A stretch of 64,000 nucleotides of DNA from Ottowia oryzae (GTDB lineage Bacteria > Pseudomonadota > Gammaproteobacteria > Burkholderiales > Burkholderiaceae_C), in contig NZ_CP027666.1 in assembly GCF_003008535.1 (NCBI RefSeq), positions 2,593,501-2,657,500 of the forward strand, in the 5' to 3' direction. Position numbers and translations under genes: made by a program. The first letter of the stretch is position 1. The number at the start of each line of letters is the position of its first letter. Under the pieces are notes generated by a model, which saw only the letters and a list, made by a program, of their open reading frames with translations, was not told the DNA's origin and searched no databases. This document shows, piece after piece, positions 15,522-24,105 of the stretch.

Positions 15522-17675
15522 ATGTCCCCGGAACCCGTCTATCGCCCCAACGTATCCCCCACCGAAGCCCCGCCGCGCACGTCGATCTTGCGCTGGGTGC
15601 TGACTCTCGTCCTCGCGCTGGCCGTGGTTGCCGTGATGGGGATCACCTGGCTGACTTGGAACGACTGGAACCGCTCGCGCGCCTGGGTTTCGGCGCAGGT
15701 TTCCGAGGCACTGGGCCGGCCCTTCGCCATCCGCGGGCCGCTCGATTTGGAGTGGGAATGGCCTCAGCAGCGCGAAACCACCTGGCGCCGCTGGGTGCCC
15801 GGCCCCACGGTGCATGCACAGGATGTGCTGATCGGCAACCCCACCGGCTACGAAGGCCGCGCGCCGCACTTGGCGCACATCGGCCAGGTGTCCGCCGACC
15901 TGGCCCTGCTGCCCTTGTTGGGCCGCACGATCGACATCCGCCGCGTGGCTTTGGCTGAGCCCGACGTGCGGCTGGAGCGCCAAAAGGACGGCCGCGACAA
16001 CTGGACCCTGGCTTTCCCGAAATCCAGCGACCGCTCCAGCTGGTCGGTTTCCATCGGCCGCGTGGTGCTGAGCGACGGGCGCCTGGCCTACGACGATGCG
16101 CCGCGCGATTTGAGCTTGGCGGGCACGCTGGATACGCTGGCGCCGGAGGCAACGGACGGCGGGCGCTACGGGGTCGGCTTTGAGTTCTCGGGCTGGCACG
16201 CCAAGGCACAGGTGCGCGGCAGCGGCAAGGCGGGCGAGCTGCTGTCGCTGAAAGACGAGCGGCTGGATTTCCCGCTGCAGCTGCAGGCGCGCGCTGGGCG
16301 GGTGTCGGCCACGGCCGAGGGCGTGATCGCCAACCCCCGGCAACTGTCGGGCGTGGATTTCAAGGTGGCCCTGCGCGGCGGCAGCCTGGCCGATCTGTAC
16401 CCCCTCACCGGCATTGTGTTACCCGACACGCCCGCTTTCGCCACCGACGGGCACTTGGTCGGCCAGCTGAAGGCCAAGCAGGCGGTGTGGGACTACAAGG
16501 ATTTCACCGGCACGATCGGCCAGAGCGACATTGCGGGCGAGGTGACCTACACCTCGGCCGAGGCGCGCCCGCGCCTGTCGGGCACCCTGCGATCCAAGCT
16601 GGTGCGGCTGGCAGACCTCGGCCCCATCGTGGGCGCCAAGTCCAACAACCCCGACAAGGCCCCGCGCACGGGCAAGGTCTTGCCCGACGACCCGTTCGAC
16701 ACCGCCCGCTGGGACAAGATGGACCTGGACCTGCGCTACACCGGCCAGCGCATCGAACGCCCGCAGGCCGTGCCGATCAACAGCATCAGCACGCACGCGG
16801 TGCTGGAAAACGGGCTGCTCAAGCTGGTGCCACTGGATTTCGGCGTGGCGGGCGGCCACTTCAAGACCCAGGTGCAGATGGATCCGCGCAAGCAGCCCAT
16901 GGCCGTGTCGGTGCGCGGCGACGTGCAGGGCCTGAAGCTGTCGTCGCTGTTCCCGAAGGTCGAGTTGATGAAGAAAAGCCTGGGCGATGTGGACGGCGGC
17001 ATCGCGGTAGATGCCCGCGGCGCGTCGGTGGCGCAAATGGCGGCCACCGCCAATGGCGAGCTGCGCCTGTACGTGCGCGACGGCGTGATGAGCCAGCAGC
17101 TGCTGGACCTGGCGGGCCTCAACCTGGGCAGCGTGGTGGTGTCCAAACTGTTCGGGCAAGACAAGGAAGTGCGCCTGCGCTGCGCGCTGGCCGACATTCC
17201 CGTGCGCGACGGCGTGGCGCACCTGCGCGACGTGAAGATCAACACCGACGATGCGCTGGTCGACATCACTGGCACCGCCAACCTGCGCACCGAGCAGCTG
17301 GACATGGACGTCAACCCCAAGGCCTACGAGCTGAAGCTGTTCTCTTTGCGCACGCCGCTGGAGGTGAAAGGCCCGTTTGCCGCGCCCAAGGTGGGCGTCA
17401 AGCCTGGCCCGCTGGTGGTGCGCGCGGCCGCCGCAGTGGCCGCGCTGGCCGTGGCACCCGGCGCGCTGGTGCTGGCGCCCATCACCGTGCCCGGCGCATC
17501 CGACAACGCCAGCTGCGCCCCGCTGCTCAAGCAGGGCAGCAAGGCGCCCAAGGCCGGACGCCCGCGTTCGGTGGATTCGCCCGCCAGCGCTGCGCCCGCC
17601 AAGCAGGGCGCCGCCCGCGCGTCGAATGCGCCCGTGATGCCTGCGGCGGGCGAATCGTCGGCCGGATCGCGTTGA
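15522..17675 (+). CDS. AsmA family protein
   Basis: Large envelope protein of 717 residues. One N-terminal membrane helix (ILRWVLTLVLALAVVAVMGI, residues about 21-40) is followed by a long periplasmic region. The motif after the helix, SEALGRPFAIRGPLDLEWEW, is the AsmA N-terminal signature. The C-terminal portion (GSVVVSKLFGQDKEVRLRCA and DMDVNPKAYELKLFSLRTPL) is the AsmA C-terminal domain. The tail (last about 80 residues) is rich in Ala, Pro and Ser and begins after a second hydrophobic run. AsmA-like proteins are thought to form bridges moving phospholipids between membranes. It is flanked by long gaps, so probably monocistronic. Confidence 0.92.
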   Translation: MSPEPVYRPNVSPTEAPPRTSILRWVLTLVLALAVVAVMGITWLTWNDWNRSRAWVSAQVSEALGRPFAIRGPLDLEWEWPQQRETTWRRWVPGPTVHAQDVLIGNPTGYEGRAPHLAHIGQVSADLALLPLLGRTIDIRRVALAEPDVRLERQKDGRDNWTLAFPKSSDRSSWSVSIGRVVLSDGRLAYDDAPRDLSLAGTLDTLAPEATDGGRYGVGFEFSGWHAKAQVRGSGKAGELLSLKDERLDFPLQLQARAGRVSATAEGVIANPRQLSGVDFKVALRGGSLADLYPLTGIVLPDTPAFATDGHLVGQLKAKQAVWDYKDFTGTIGQSDIAGEVTYTSAEARPRLSGTLRSKLVRLADLGPIVGAKSNNPDKAPRTGKVLPDDPFDTARWDKMDLDLRYTGQRIERPQAVPINSISTHAVLENGLLKLVPLDFGVAGGHFKTQVQMDPRKQPMAVSVRGDVQGLKLSSLFPKVELMKKSLGDVDGGIAVDARGASVAQMAATANGELRLYVRDGVMSQQLLDLAGLNLGSVVVSKLFGQDKEVRLRCALADIPVRDGVAHLRDVKINTDDALVDITGTANLRTEQLDMDVNPKAYELKLFSLRTPLEVKGPFAAPKVGVKPGPLVVRAAAAVAALAVAPGALVLAPITVPGASDNASCAPLLKQGSKAPKAGRPRSVDSPASAAPAKQGAARASNAPVMPAAGESSAGSR

Positions 17676-17885
17676 CCGCGCTGGCGTGATGCGCTACCAC
17701 GCAGGCAGCGAAGCGGCGCGCCTTGGCGCCGCTCAGGCGGCCTCGTGGCTGCGCGGGCGTGAACTCAGACTTGCCCTCGCGCACCAGCGATGAGATCGGC
17801 GGTGAAGAATGCAGAGTACGGCCGCCCTCCTCTCCTTCGTCGCCCCCAGCGCCGACGCGCGCCCCCAGCTGAATCACTCTCAATT

Positions 17886-17922
17886 CGATAGCTGCCAGCG
17901 CACGCTGAACAAGCGCCAAAGG
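17886..17922 (-). repeat. Dispersed palindromic repeat, copy 4
   Basis: Reads TCGATAGCTGCCAGCGC, then GAACAAGCGCC. It lies 26 bases upstream of the U32-family start codon, so it is probably in that gene's leader. Confidence 0.75.
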
Positions 17923-17947
17923 CCGATTTAACCGATAATCCGCCCCC

Positions 17948-19933
17948 ATGCCCGAAGCGCACCAGATCGAACTGCTTTCCCCCGCCCGCGACGCCGACAT
18001 CGGCATCGAGGCCGTCAACCACGGCGCCGACGCCGTCTACATCGGCGGCCCAGGCTTTGGCGCCCGCGCCGATGCGGGCAACGCCGTGCGCGACATCGCC
18101 CGGCTGGCCGCGCACGCGCACCGCTTCAACGCCCGCATCTTCGTCACGCTGAACACCATCCTGCGCGACGACGAGCTGGAAGACGCCCGCCGCCTGGCCT
18201 GGCAGCTGTACGAGGCTGGCGCCGACGCGCTGATCGTGCAGGACATGGGCCTGCTCGAGCTGGACCTGCCGCCCATCCAGCTGCACGCCAGCACGCAAAC
18301 CGACATCCGCACGCCCGAAAAGGCGCGTTTTCTGCAAGACGCGGGCCTGAGCCAGATCGTGCCCGCGCGCGAGCTGGACCTGCACCAGATCGCCGCCATC
18401 CGCGACGTGCTGGACCCGGCGCGCTGCAGCATTGAATTCTTCATCCACGGCGCGCTGTGCGTGGCCTACAGCGGCCAGTGCTACATCAGCCACGCGCACA
18501 CCGGCCGCAGCGCCAACCGGGGCGACTGCAGCCAGGCCTGCCGCCTGCCCTACCAGGTGCTGGACGCGCAGGGCCGCTTTGTCGCGCACGACGCCCACGT
18601 GCTCAGCATGAAGGACAACAACCAGAGCCTGAACCTGCGCCCGCTCATCGACGCGGGCGTGCGCAGCTTCAAGATCGAGGGTCGATACAAGGACATGGGC
18701 TACGTGAAGAACATCACCGCCCACTACCGCCGCCTGTTCGACGAAGTGCTGGACGAGCGGCCCGAGCTGGCCCGCGCCAGCGCCGGGCGCACCACTTTCA
18801 CCTTTTCGCCCGATCCGCTGCAGAACTTCAACCGCGAATTCACCGACTACTTCGTTAACGGCCGCCAGCAAGACATTGGCGCCTTCGACACGCCCAAGAA
18901 CCCCGGCCAGCCCATCGGCTTCGTCACCCAGGTGGCGGCCGACCACTTTGATCTGCGCACCGACGACCCGGCCCTTACCCTGGCCAACGGCGACGGCCTG
19001 TGCTACTGGGACCAGCAAAAAGAGCTGGTGGGCGCGCAGGCGAACCGCGTCGAGGCGCTGGGCGACGGCGCATGGCGCGTGTTCCCCAAAGACGCCATGG
19101 CCGCGCTGCACGACTTGCGCAAGGGCACCACGGTGCACCGCAACCGCAGCATGGACTGGGTGCGCACGCTGGAGAAAAAATCCGCCGACCGGCGCATCGG
19201 CGTCTGGTTGAACCTGTCTGACACAGCCGATGGCCTGGCGCTGACGGCCACCGATGAAGAAGGAAACACCGCCTCAGCGCAGGTGCAGCTTGCGTGGCAA
19301 GCTCCTAAAGATGAAGCAACGGGCGAAGCCAAGCTGCGCGATTCTTTGGCTAAGCTGGGCGAAACCATCTTCGCGCCCATCGACATTGCGCTGGCCTGGT
19401 CGCGCCCGTGGTTCGTGCCCGCCAGCGTGGCCAACGCGCTGCGCCGCAGCGCCATCGAAGCGCTGGAAGGCGCCCGCGCCGCCGCCTGGCAGCGCCTGCC
19501 GCGCGCCACGCCGGTGCAGCCGCCCACGCCCTACCCCGAAGACAGCCTGACTTACCTGGCCAACGTGTTCAACCACAAGGCGCGCGATTTTTACGCCCGC
19601 CACGGCGTGAAGGTGATCGACGCGGCCTACGAAAGCCAGGAAGAAGAAGGCGAAGTCAGCCTGATGATCACCAAGCACTGCGTGCGCTTTTCGCTCAGCC
19701 TGTGCCCCAAGCAGGCCAAGGGCGTGATCGGCGTGAAAGGCACGGTGAAGGCCGAGCCGCTGCAACTGATCAACGGCAAGGAAAAGCTGACCCTGCGCTT
19801 TGACTGCAAACCGTGCGAGATGCACGTCGTTGGCCGCGCCAAACGCAGCGTGCTGCAGCAAGGCGCACGTGAAGCGGCAGCGCAGGCGCTGCGCTTTTAC
19901 CGCGCCAAGCCGGGCGTGGGCCAGGACGGCTGA
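17948..19933 (+). CDS. rlhA: U32 family protein, probable 23S rRNA C2501 hydroxylase RlhA
   Basis: Belongs to the peptidase-U32/collagenase-like family whose E. coli member RlhA (YdcP, about 650 residues) is needed for 5-hydroxylation of 23S rRNA cytidine 2501. At 661 residues it is far longer than YegQ-type U32 proteins, favouring RlhA. The N-terminal TIM-barrel part has ELLSPARDADIGIEAVNHGA and YIGGPGFGAR. The cysteines CSIEFFIHGALCVAYSGQCY and CSQACRLPY form the U32 cluster-binding signature around residues 158-205, and a last cysteine pair, CKPCE, lies near the C-terminus. A weak copy of the dispersed repeat is translated around residues 441-455. No signal peptide; probably monocistronic. 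Confidence 0.88.
   Translation: MPEAHQIELLSPARDADIGIEAVNHGADAVYIGGPGFGARADAGNAVRDIARLAAHAHRFNARIFVTLNTILRDDELEDARRLAWQLYEAGADALIVQDMGLLELDLPPIQLHASTQTDIRTPEKARFLQDAGLSQIVPARELDLHQIAAIRDVLDPARCSIEFFIHGALCVAYSGQCYISHAHTGRSANRGDCSQACRLPYQVLDAQGRFVAHDAHVLSMKDNNQSLNLRPLIDAGVRSFKIEGRYKDMGYVKNITAHYRRLFDEVLDERPELARASAGRTTFTFSPDPLQNFNREFTDYFVNGRQQDIGAFDTPKNPGQPIGFVTQVAADHFDLRTDDPALTLANGDGLCYWDQQKELVGAQANRVEALGDGAWRVFPKDAMAALHDLRKGTTVHRNRSMDWVRTLEKKSADRRIGVWLNLSDTADGLALTATDEEGNTASAQVQLAWQAPKDEATGEAKLRDSLAKLGETIFAPIDIALAWSRPWFVPASVANALRRSAIEALEGARAAAWQRLPRATPVQPPTPYPEDSLTYLANVFNHKARDFYARHGVKVIDAAYESQEEEGEVSLMITKHCVRFSLSLCPKQAKGVIGVKGTVKAEPLQLINGKEKLTLRFDCKPCEMHVVGRAKRSVLQQGAREAAAQALRFYRAKPGVGQDG
19270..19312 (+). 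repeat. Possible degenerate dispersed repeat inside the U32 gene, copy 5
   Basis: Reads CTCAGCGCAGGTGCAGCTTGC then TGGCAAGCTCCTAAA, compatible with a decayed family member. It encodes a variable stretch (SAQVQLAWQAPKDEA) and breaks no frame. The call is weaker than for the other copies. Confidence 0.35.
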
Positions 19934-20368
19934 GCGGCGTGGGCTGGCTGCGGCGGGCGTGATGGCGCGGCTGGGATAGCGCAGCGCCCTGCCCGTCCCA
20001 ATCGCCATTGAACCCTCGGCAGGCCCATGGCGGTCAACCGACTCCGGTCATTGAGGTAGCGGCGACTGCCCACCTCCGCGCCAGCGCGCCGCATCGCCGG
20101 GCGAATCTGCCGTCCTGCCCGCCTCTCTCCTTGGCACGCCCCCGCCGCGCAGCGCTCAGCTGGCGCCCGCACCCGCTTGCGTTTCATGCCAGCCCAGCCC
20201 TGCGATGTGGCACGATCACTGCTTCTTCATCGGCCGACGGTTCACCGCCCGCGGCGTTGACCGATCAAGGAGGTAGCGTGCGCGCGGCGGCAAGCCTGCA
20301 TCCGCGCGTGCGCTGCCGATCAAGGCCGCTGTTCAGAGGCCACGTTTCATCGTCAGGAGGACTCAAGC
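19934..20368. other. Intergenic stretch before the asparaginase gene
   Basis: About 430 bases with no convincing gene. A good Shine-Dalgarno sequence (AAGGAGGT at 20267-20274) precedes a GTG at 20278 that opens a 40-codon frame overlapping the asparaginase start in another frame. A second SD (AGGAGG, 20355-20360) serves the asparaginase ATG. No terminator after the U32 gene was seen. Confidence 0.5.
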
Positions 20369-21520
20369 ATGACATCCGTATCCATTTCCACCCCCCTTAA
20401 AGCGCTGGCCCTGGCCGTCAGCCTGAGCCTGCTGGGCGCCTGCGCGCAGACGCCCAACGCGCCGACCGCAGCCGCCGCCACGCCCGTGGCACCGGTGGCC
20501 CCCGCCACGGCCGCTGCCCCCGCAGCCAAGGCCCTGCCGCGCGTGGTGGTGCTGGCCACGGGCGGCACCATCGCCGGCGCTGGCGCATCGGCCGCCAACA
20601 GCGCCACCTACGCCGCGGCCAAGGTGCCAGTGGACAAGCTGATCGCCGGCCTGCCCGAGCTGGGCCAGATCGCCAGCGTGCGCGGCGAGCAGGTCTTGCA
20701 GATCGCCTCGGAAAGCTTCACCAACCAGGACTTGCTGACGCTGGCGCGCAAAGTCTCGGCCCTTGCCAAGCAGCCCGACGTGGACGGCATCGTCGTCACC
20801 CACGGCACCGACACGCTGGAAGAAACCGCCTACTTCCTCAACCTGACGGTGCACACCGACAAGCCCATCGTGGTGGTCGGCTCCATGCGCCCAGGCACCG
20901 CGCTGTCGGCCGACGGCGCGCTGAACCTGTACGACGCCGTCGCCACCGCCGGCAGCCAGGACGCCAAGGGCAAAGGCGTGCTGGTGACGATGAACGACGA
21001 GATCCAGAGCGGCCGCGACGTGGCCAAGGCCGTCAACATCAAGACCGAGGCGTTCAAAAGCCCCTGGGGCCCGCTGGGCATGATCGTCGAGGGCAAGAAC
21101 TACTGGTTCCGCGCCCCCGTCAAGCGCCACACCGTGCAGTCGGAATTCGACATCGAGCGCATCACCGAGCTGCCCAAGGTGGAAATCGCCTACGGCTACG
21201 GCAACGTGCCGGCCGAGCTGGTCGAAGCCGCTGGCAAAGGCGCCACGGCCATCGTGCACGCCGGCACGGGCAATGGCTCGGTGGCCAACCGCGTGGTGCC
21301 CACGCTGCAAAAACTGCGCAGCGGCGGTGTGCAGGTGATCCGCAGCTCGCGCGTGAACCAGGGGGGCTTTGTGCTGCGCAACGCCGAGCAGCCCGACGAC
21401 AAATACGACTGGGTGGTCGCGCACGACCTGAACCCGCAGAAAGCCCGCATCCTGGCGATGGTGGCGCTGACGCAGCCGCGCACCGCGCAAGACCTGCAGC
21501 GCATCTTCTGGGAATACTGA
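20369..21520 (+). CDS. Type II L-asparaginase-like amidohydrolase, lipoprotein
   Basis: Hydrolyses asparagine (possibly glutamine) in the periplasm. It has 383 residues. The lipobox LSLLGACAQ places the acylated cysteine near residue 25, and an Ala/Pro linker follows to about residue 55. Both threonine catalytic signatures are present: VVLATGGTIAGAG near residue 62 and VVTHGTDTLEETAYF near residue 141. SMRPGTALSADGALNLYDAV and HAGTGNGSVAN are further family motifs. Most periplasmic asparaginases have a simple signal peptide, so the lipid anchor is less usual. The ATG is set by the AGGAGG 9 bases upstream. Confidence 0.93.
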   Translation: MTSVSISTPLKALALAVSLSLLGACAQTPNAPTAAAATPVAPVAPATAAAPAAKALPRVVVLATGGTIAGAGASAANSATYAAAKVPVDKLIAGLPELGQIASVRGEQVLQIASESFTNQDLLTLARKVSALAKQPDVDGIVVTHGTDTLEETAYFLNLTVHTDKPIVVVGSMRPGTALSADGALNLYDAVATAGSQDAKGKGVLVTMNDEIQSGRDVAKAVNIKTEAFKSPWGPLGMIVEGKNYWFRAPVKRHTVQSEFDIERITELPKVEIAYGYGNVPAELVEAAGKGATAIVHAGTGNGSVANRVVPTLQKLRSGGVQVIRSSRVNQGGFVLRNAEQPDDKYDWVVAHDLNPQKARILAMVALTQPRTAQDLQRIFWEY

Positions 21521-21581
21521 TGCTGCCAGGGGCCGGCGCAAGCACCCAGCTGGGGCGCCGGCCCGGTTGTGGTTCAGAATG

Positions 21582-21622
21582 GCTGCTGGCGCTGGTGCAG
21601 TCTGCGCCAGCAGCTATCAAAA
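21582..21622 (+). repeat. Dispersed palindromic repeat, copy 6
   Basis: GGCTGCTGGCGCTGGTGCAG, then TCTGCGCCAGCAGCTATCAA: the arms GCTGCTGGCGC and GCGCCAGCAGC are perfect complements, giving a strong hairpin. It lies between the asparaginase stop and the universal stress protein start. Confidence 0.85.
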
Positions 21623-21655
21623 CAGAAGTGAGTTAACCTTTTGCAAGGCCCAGCC

Positions 21656-22108
21656 ATGAAAATCCTCCTGCCCGTTGACGGCACCTACCTGTCCCTGCAC
21701 GAAGCGCGCTTTGCGCTGCAACTGATGCGCAGCGGCCTGCAGGCCAGCCTGCTGCTGGTGAACGTGCAGGAGCCGGCCAGCTTCTACGAGCTCGTCACCG
21801 CGCGCGAACCTGAACTGATCGAAGGCGCCGCACTGGAAGCGGGCGAAGACCTGCTGGCGTCCACCGCCGCCCTGCTGCGCGATGCTGGCGTGCCCTTTGA
21901 ATCCGTCGTCGCCCAGGGCGACCCGGCCCAGGCCATCCTCGATCTGATCGGCGAGCACCACTGCGACATGGTCGTCATGGGCACGCGCGCCCTCGGTCCC
22001 ATCCGCCGCATGCTGGAACGCGGCTCCACCTCCGATCGGCTGGTGCGCAACTCACCCGTGCCGGTGCTGCTGGTCACGCCGCCGCTGGATGCGGACGCGC
22101 CGCAGTAA
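21656..22108 (+). CDS. Universal stress protein (UspA family)
   Basis: Single-domain Usp of 150 residues from the ATG at 21656 (MKILLPVDGTYLSLHEARFA). A TTG 15 bases upstream would add five residues but lacks homology. The ATP-binding signature GTRALGPIRRMLERGSTSDR (a G-2x-G-9x-G-[ST] type motif) and the last strand PVPVLLVTPP are intact, so it is probably an ATP-binding Usp. No membrane segment; cytoplasmic. It follows the asparaginase gene by 135 bases with a repeat hairpin in between, so it is probably transcribed separately or attenuated. Confidence 0.93.
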   Translation: MKILLPVDGTYLSLHEARFALQLMRSGLQASLLLVNVQEPASFYELVTAREPELIEGAALEAGEDLLASTAALLRDAGVPFESVVAQGDPAQAILDLIGEHHCDMVVMGTRALGPIRRMLERGSTSDRLVRNSPVPVLLVTPPLDADAPQ

Positions 22109-22233
22109 GCGTGCGCGCCAAACTGGATGGGGCCGCTGAACCATCGGGCCGCACATCAGCGGTCAAAAATGGCCTGCGTTTCGCAACGGGTACGAACCAG
22201 GGATAGGCCGCAAGCATGAGGTATTCAATCAGG

Positions 22234-22274
22234 CCCTAGCGCCCGCTGCTCCTGCGCTGTCAGCTATGGTTTTT
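22234..22274 (+). repeat. Dispersed palindromic repeat, copy 7
   Basis: Reads CCTAGCGCCCGCTGCTCCTG, then CGCTGTCAGCTATGGTTTTT. It sits in the roughly 300-base gap between the convergent universal stress and acetyltransferase genes; the T-run at its end could let it act as a weak terminator. Confidence 0.7.
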
Positions 22275-22404
22275 GAATGAGCAAGGTGGCTACTCGCGTT
22301 TCTACACGCTCGTATCGCAGCACCTCTCCTCGTTGATCTCCAGCCCTAACTGACTCAGCAGAAATCCGCCCAACCCACCCGGTGCGCTCACGCGCCAGCG
22401 CATC

Positions 22405-22977
22405 TCAAAGCGCGCGCGACATCCACACCGCGCCTTCGCCAAAGCCCTGCACGGGCATCGGCGGCGGCTGGGCGACGAAGCCATAGCGCGCCCAGTAGCC
22501 GTCGGCACCCTGCACCGCCACCAGCATCGCCCGGCGCAGCGACAGGCGCCGGCCTGCGGCCAGCACGGCGTCCAGCAGTTTGCCGGCAAGGCCCGCACCG
22601 GCCCAATCGGGGTCAACCGCGATGTCGTGCACGTACAGCCAGTCGGCGGGCCCGGGCGGTGCTGCTGATGCGGCCAGCACCTTGTTCAGCGCCAGGGGCG
22701 CGCCCTGCGGCACGGTGTGGGCGATGGCGTAGGCGCAGAGGATGGGCGCGCTGGCGCGGGCATCCAAATCCCCGCTGGCGTCTCGCAATGCGCTCTCTGC
22801 GGACGGCGCCGCCACGAATGCGCCCCAGCAGGTGCCGCCGGTTGCGCGCAGCTTGCTGCCCAGCACTTCGGGGGCTTCCAGGAACTGCGGGCCGTAGGCG
22901 CGGGCCTGCACGGCCATCACCTCGGCCAGGTGGGCGTAACCGATTTGCGCCAGCACGTCAGAAGGCGCCGTCACCAC
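22405..22977 (-). CDS. GNAT family N-acetyltransferase
   Basis: About 190 residues. It starts AHLAEVMAVQARAYGPQFLE (typical of GNAT acting on small molecules), has the acetyl-CoA-binding strand and loop LYVHDIAVDPDWAGAGLAGK (motif A, with a degenerate Q/RxxGxG/A as AGAGLAG) and ends ADGYWARYGFVAQPPPMP. The start is uncertain: the open frame runs far upstream without an ATG near the homology, and GTG at 22977 or 22974 gives the best fit. It lies 64 bases downstream of the lipoprotein gene on the same strand. The substrate is unknown. Confidence 0.8.
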   Translation of the reverse strand: MVTAPSDVLAQIGYAHLAEVMAVQARAYGPQFLEAPEVLGSKLRATGGTCWGAFVAAPSAESALRDASGDLDARASAPILCAYAIAHTVPQGAPLALNKVLAASAAPPGPADWLYVHDIAVDPDWAGAGLAGKLLDAVLAAGRRLSLRRAMLVAVQGADGYWARYGFVAQPPPMPVQGFGEGAVWMSRAL

Positions 22978-23041
22978 TGCGCCACCGCAGCGACCCGCGG
23001 GTGTCGCCTTGGCGCGCCGCCGGCCAAAAGCAAGGGGCGCG

Positions 23042-24031
23042 TCACTTGCGAAGGATCTCGGGCAGCTGGCCGTGCGGGTTGGTGCACGGGTCCATGGGTT
23101 TGTTGGGTGGCTCACAGGTGTCGATGTAGCGGGCTGCCGCGTCGTTGATGGCTCGCATCTCCGGCTTGTCTTGCGGCAGCGCCTGCGTGGGCAGCACCAC
23201 CAGCCAATCGGCCAGTGACACCTGCGGTTGCATCGCCACCGTGACCTGGTACTGCGCGACCACGCGCCGGCGCGGTAAATCCACCGTGAGCAGCACCAGG
23301 TTGGCGGGCGCGATCGCGCGGGCTTGGCGGTCGGCAAACTCCAAGGCCACATAGGGGCGCGGGTATGCCGGGATCGTGAGGGTGACGGGCTTGGCGTTGG
23401 CGGATGCGGGTTGCAGTTGCAGGCGGTCGCCCGGCAGCACGTAGCCCATGGTCCGAAAGCCGGCGCGGGCACGCTGGGCCCCCACGCAGGGCAGATAGAC
23501 GTATTCGGACGTGCGCGCCTTCGGGCCGGTGAAGCCCATGATGCCGCGATCGCCCTTGGTCAGCCCCAGCAGAGGCCGCGGCTGGCCAGCGCTATCCCGC
23601 AGCGCGGTCAGGCTGCCGCCCGCGACGAACAGGCCGGTATCGGGGAACCAGGTGGTGCGCTGGTTGAAGCCACCACCATGCGGACGGCAGTCGTAGTCGT
23701 CGGCGTGAGGGGTGTGCTCATCGATGAAGACCTCTTGGTCTTTCGTCGTGGGGCGCAGGCTGCCGTCGGCCTGGATCGTGTAGGTGATCTTCAGCGCCAG
23801 CGAGGTGTATTCGCCAAACTTGTCGACGCCCGCCAGCGTCAGGTGGTCAAAGGGCGTGTGGTTGACCACCTTGGGCGGCCTGGGCTCTTGCGGCGCTGGC
23901 ACGGGCGCCCCCGCCGGTTGTGGGGTACTGGCACCCGCGCTGCCACCCGCAGGGGTAGCGCAACCGGCGATCAGCGCTGCGGCGGCGGCCGCCGCCAGCG
24001 CCCGGGCGATGGTTGAAAACTGTTGGCTCAT
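23042..24031 (-). CDS. Hypothetical lipoprotein
   Basis: A 329-residue lipoprotein. The ATG at 24031 has a strong GGAGGGAG ribosome site 3-10 bases upstream. The signal peptide reaches the lipobox LIAGCATP (Cys near residue 24), then a Gly/Pro/Ala-rich linker to about residue 48. The mature part has no motif I recognise; it holds five cysteines, including DYDCRPHGGG, PCVGAQRA and the C-terminal pair DTCEPPNKPMDPC, which could form disulfides. Repeated pairs of strands (ALKITYTIQADGSL, VTVAMQPQVSLADWLVVLP) suggest a beta-rich fold. It is downstream of nothing obvious and precedes the acetyltransferase gene; the function cannot be assigned. Confidence 0.85.
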   Translation of the reverse strand: MSQQFSTIARALAAAAAAALIAGCATPAGGSAGASTPQPAGAPVPAPQEPRPPKVVNHTPFDHLTLAGVDKFGEYTSLALKITYTIQADGSLRPTTKDQEVFIDEHTPHADDYDCRPHGGGFNQRTTWFPDTGLFVAGGSLTALRDSAGQPRPLLGLTKGDRGIMGFTGPKARTSEYVYLPCVGAQRARAGFRTMGYVLPGDRLQLQPASANAKPVTLTIPAYPRPYVALEFADRQARAIAPANLVLLTVDLPRRRVVAQYQVTVAMQPQVSLADWLVVLPTQALPQDKPEMRAINDAAARYIDTCEPPNKPMDPCTNPHGQLPEILRK

Positions 24032-24105
24032 GCTCCCTCCTTCACACCCGCCCTGGCGTGGGCGGGACAGCCGCGTTGGCACTGGCCTGGCGGCGTTGTT
24101 ATGGC

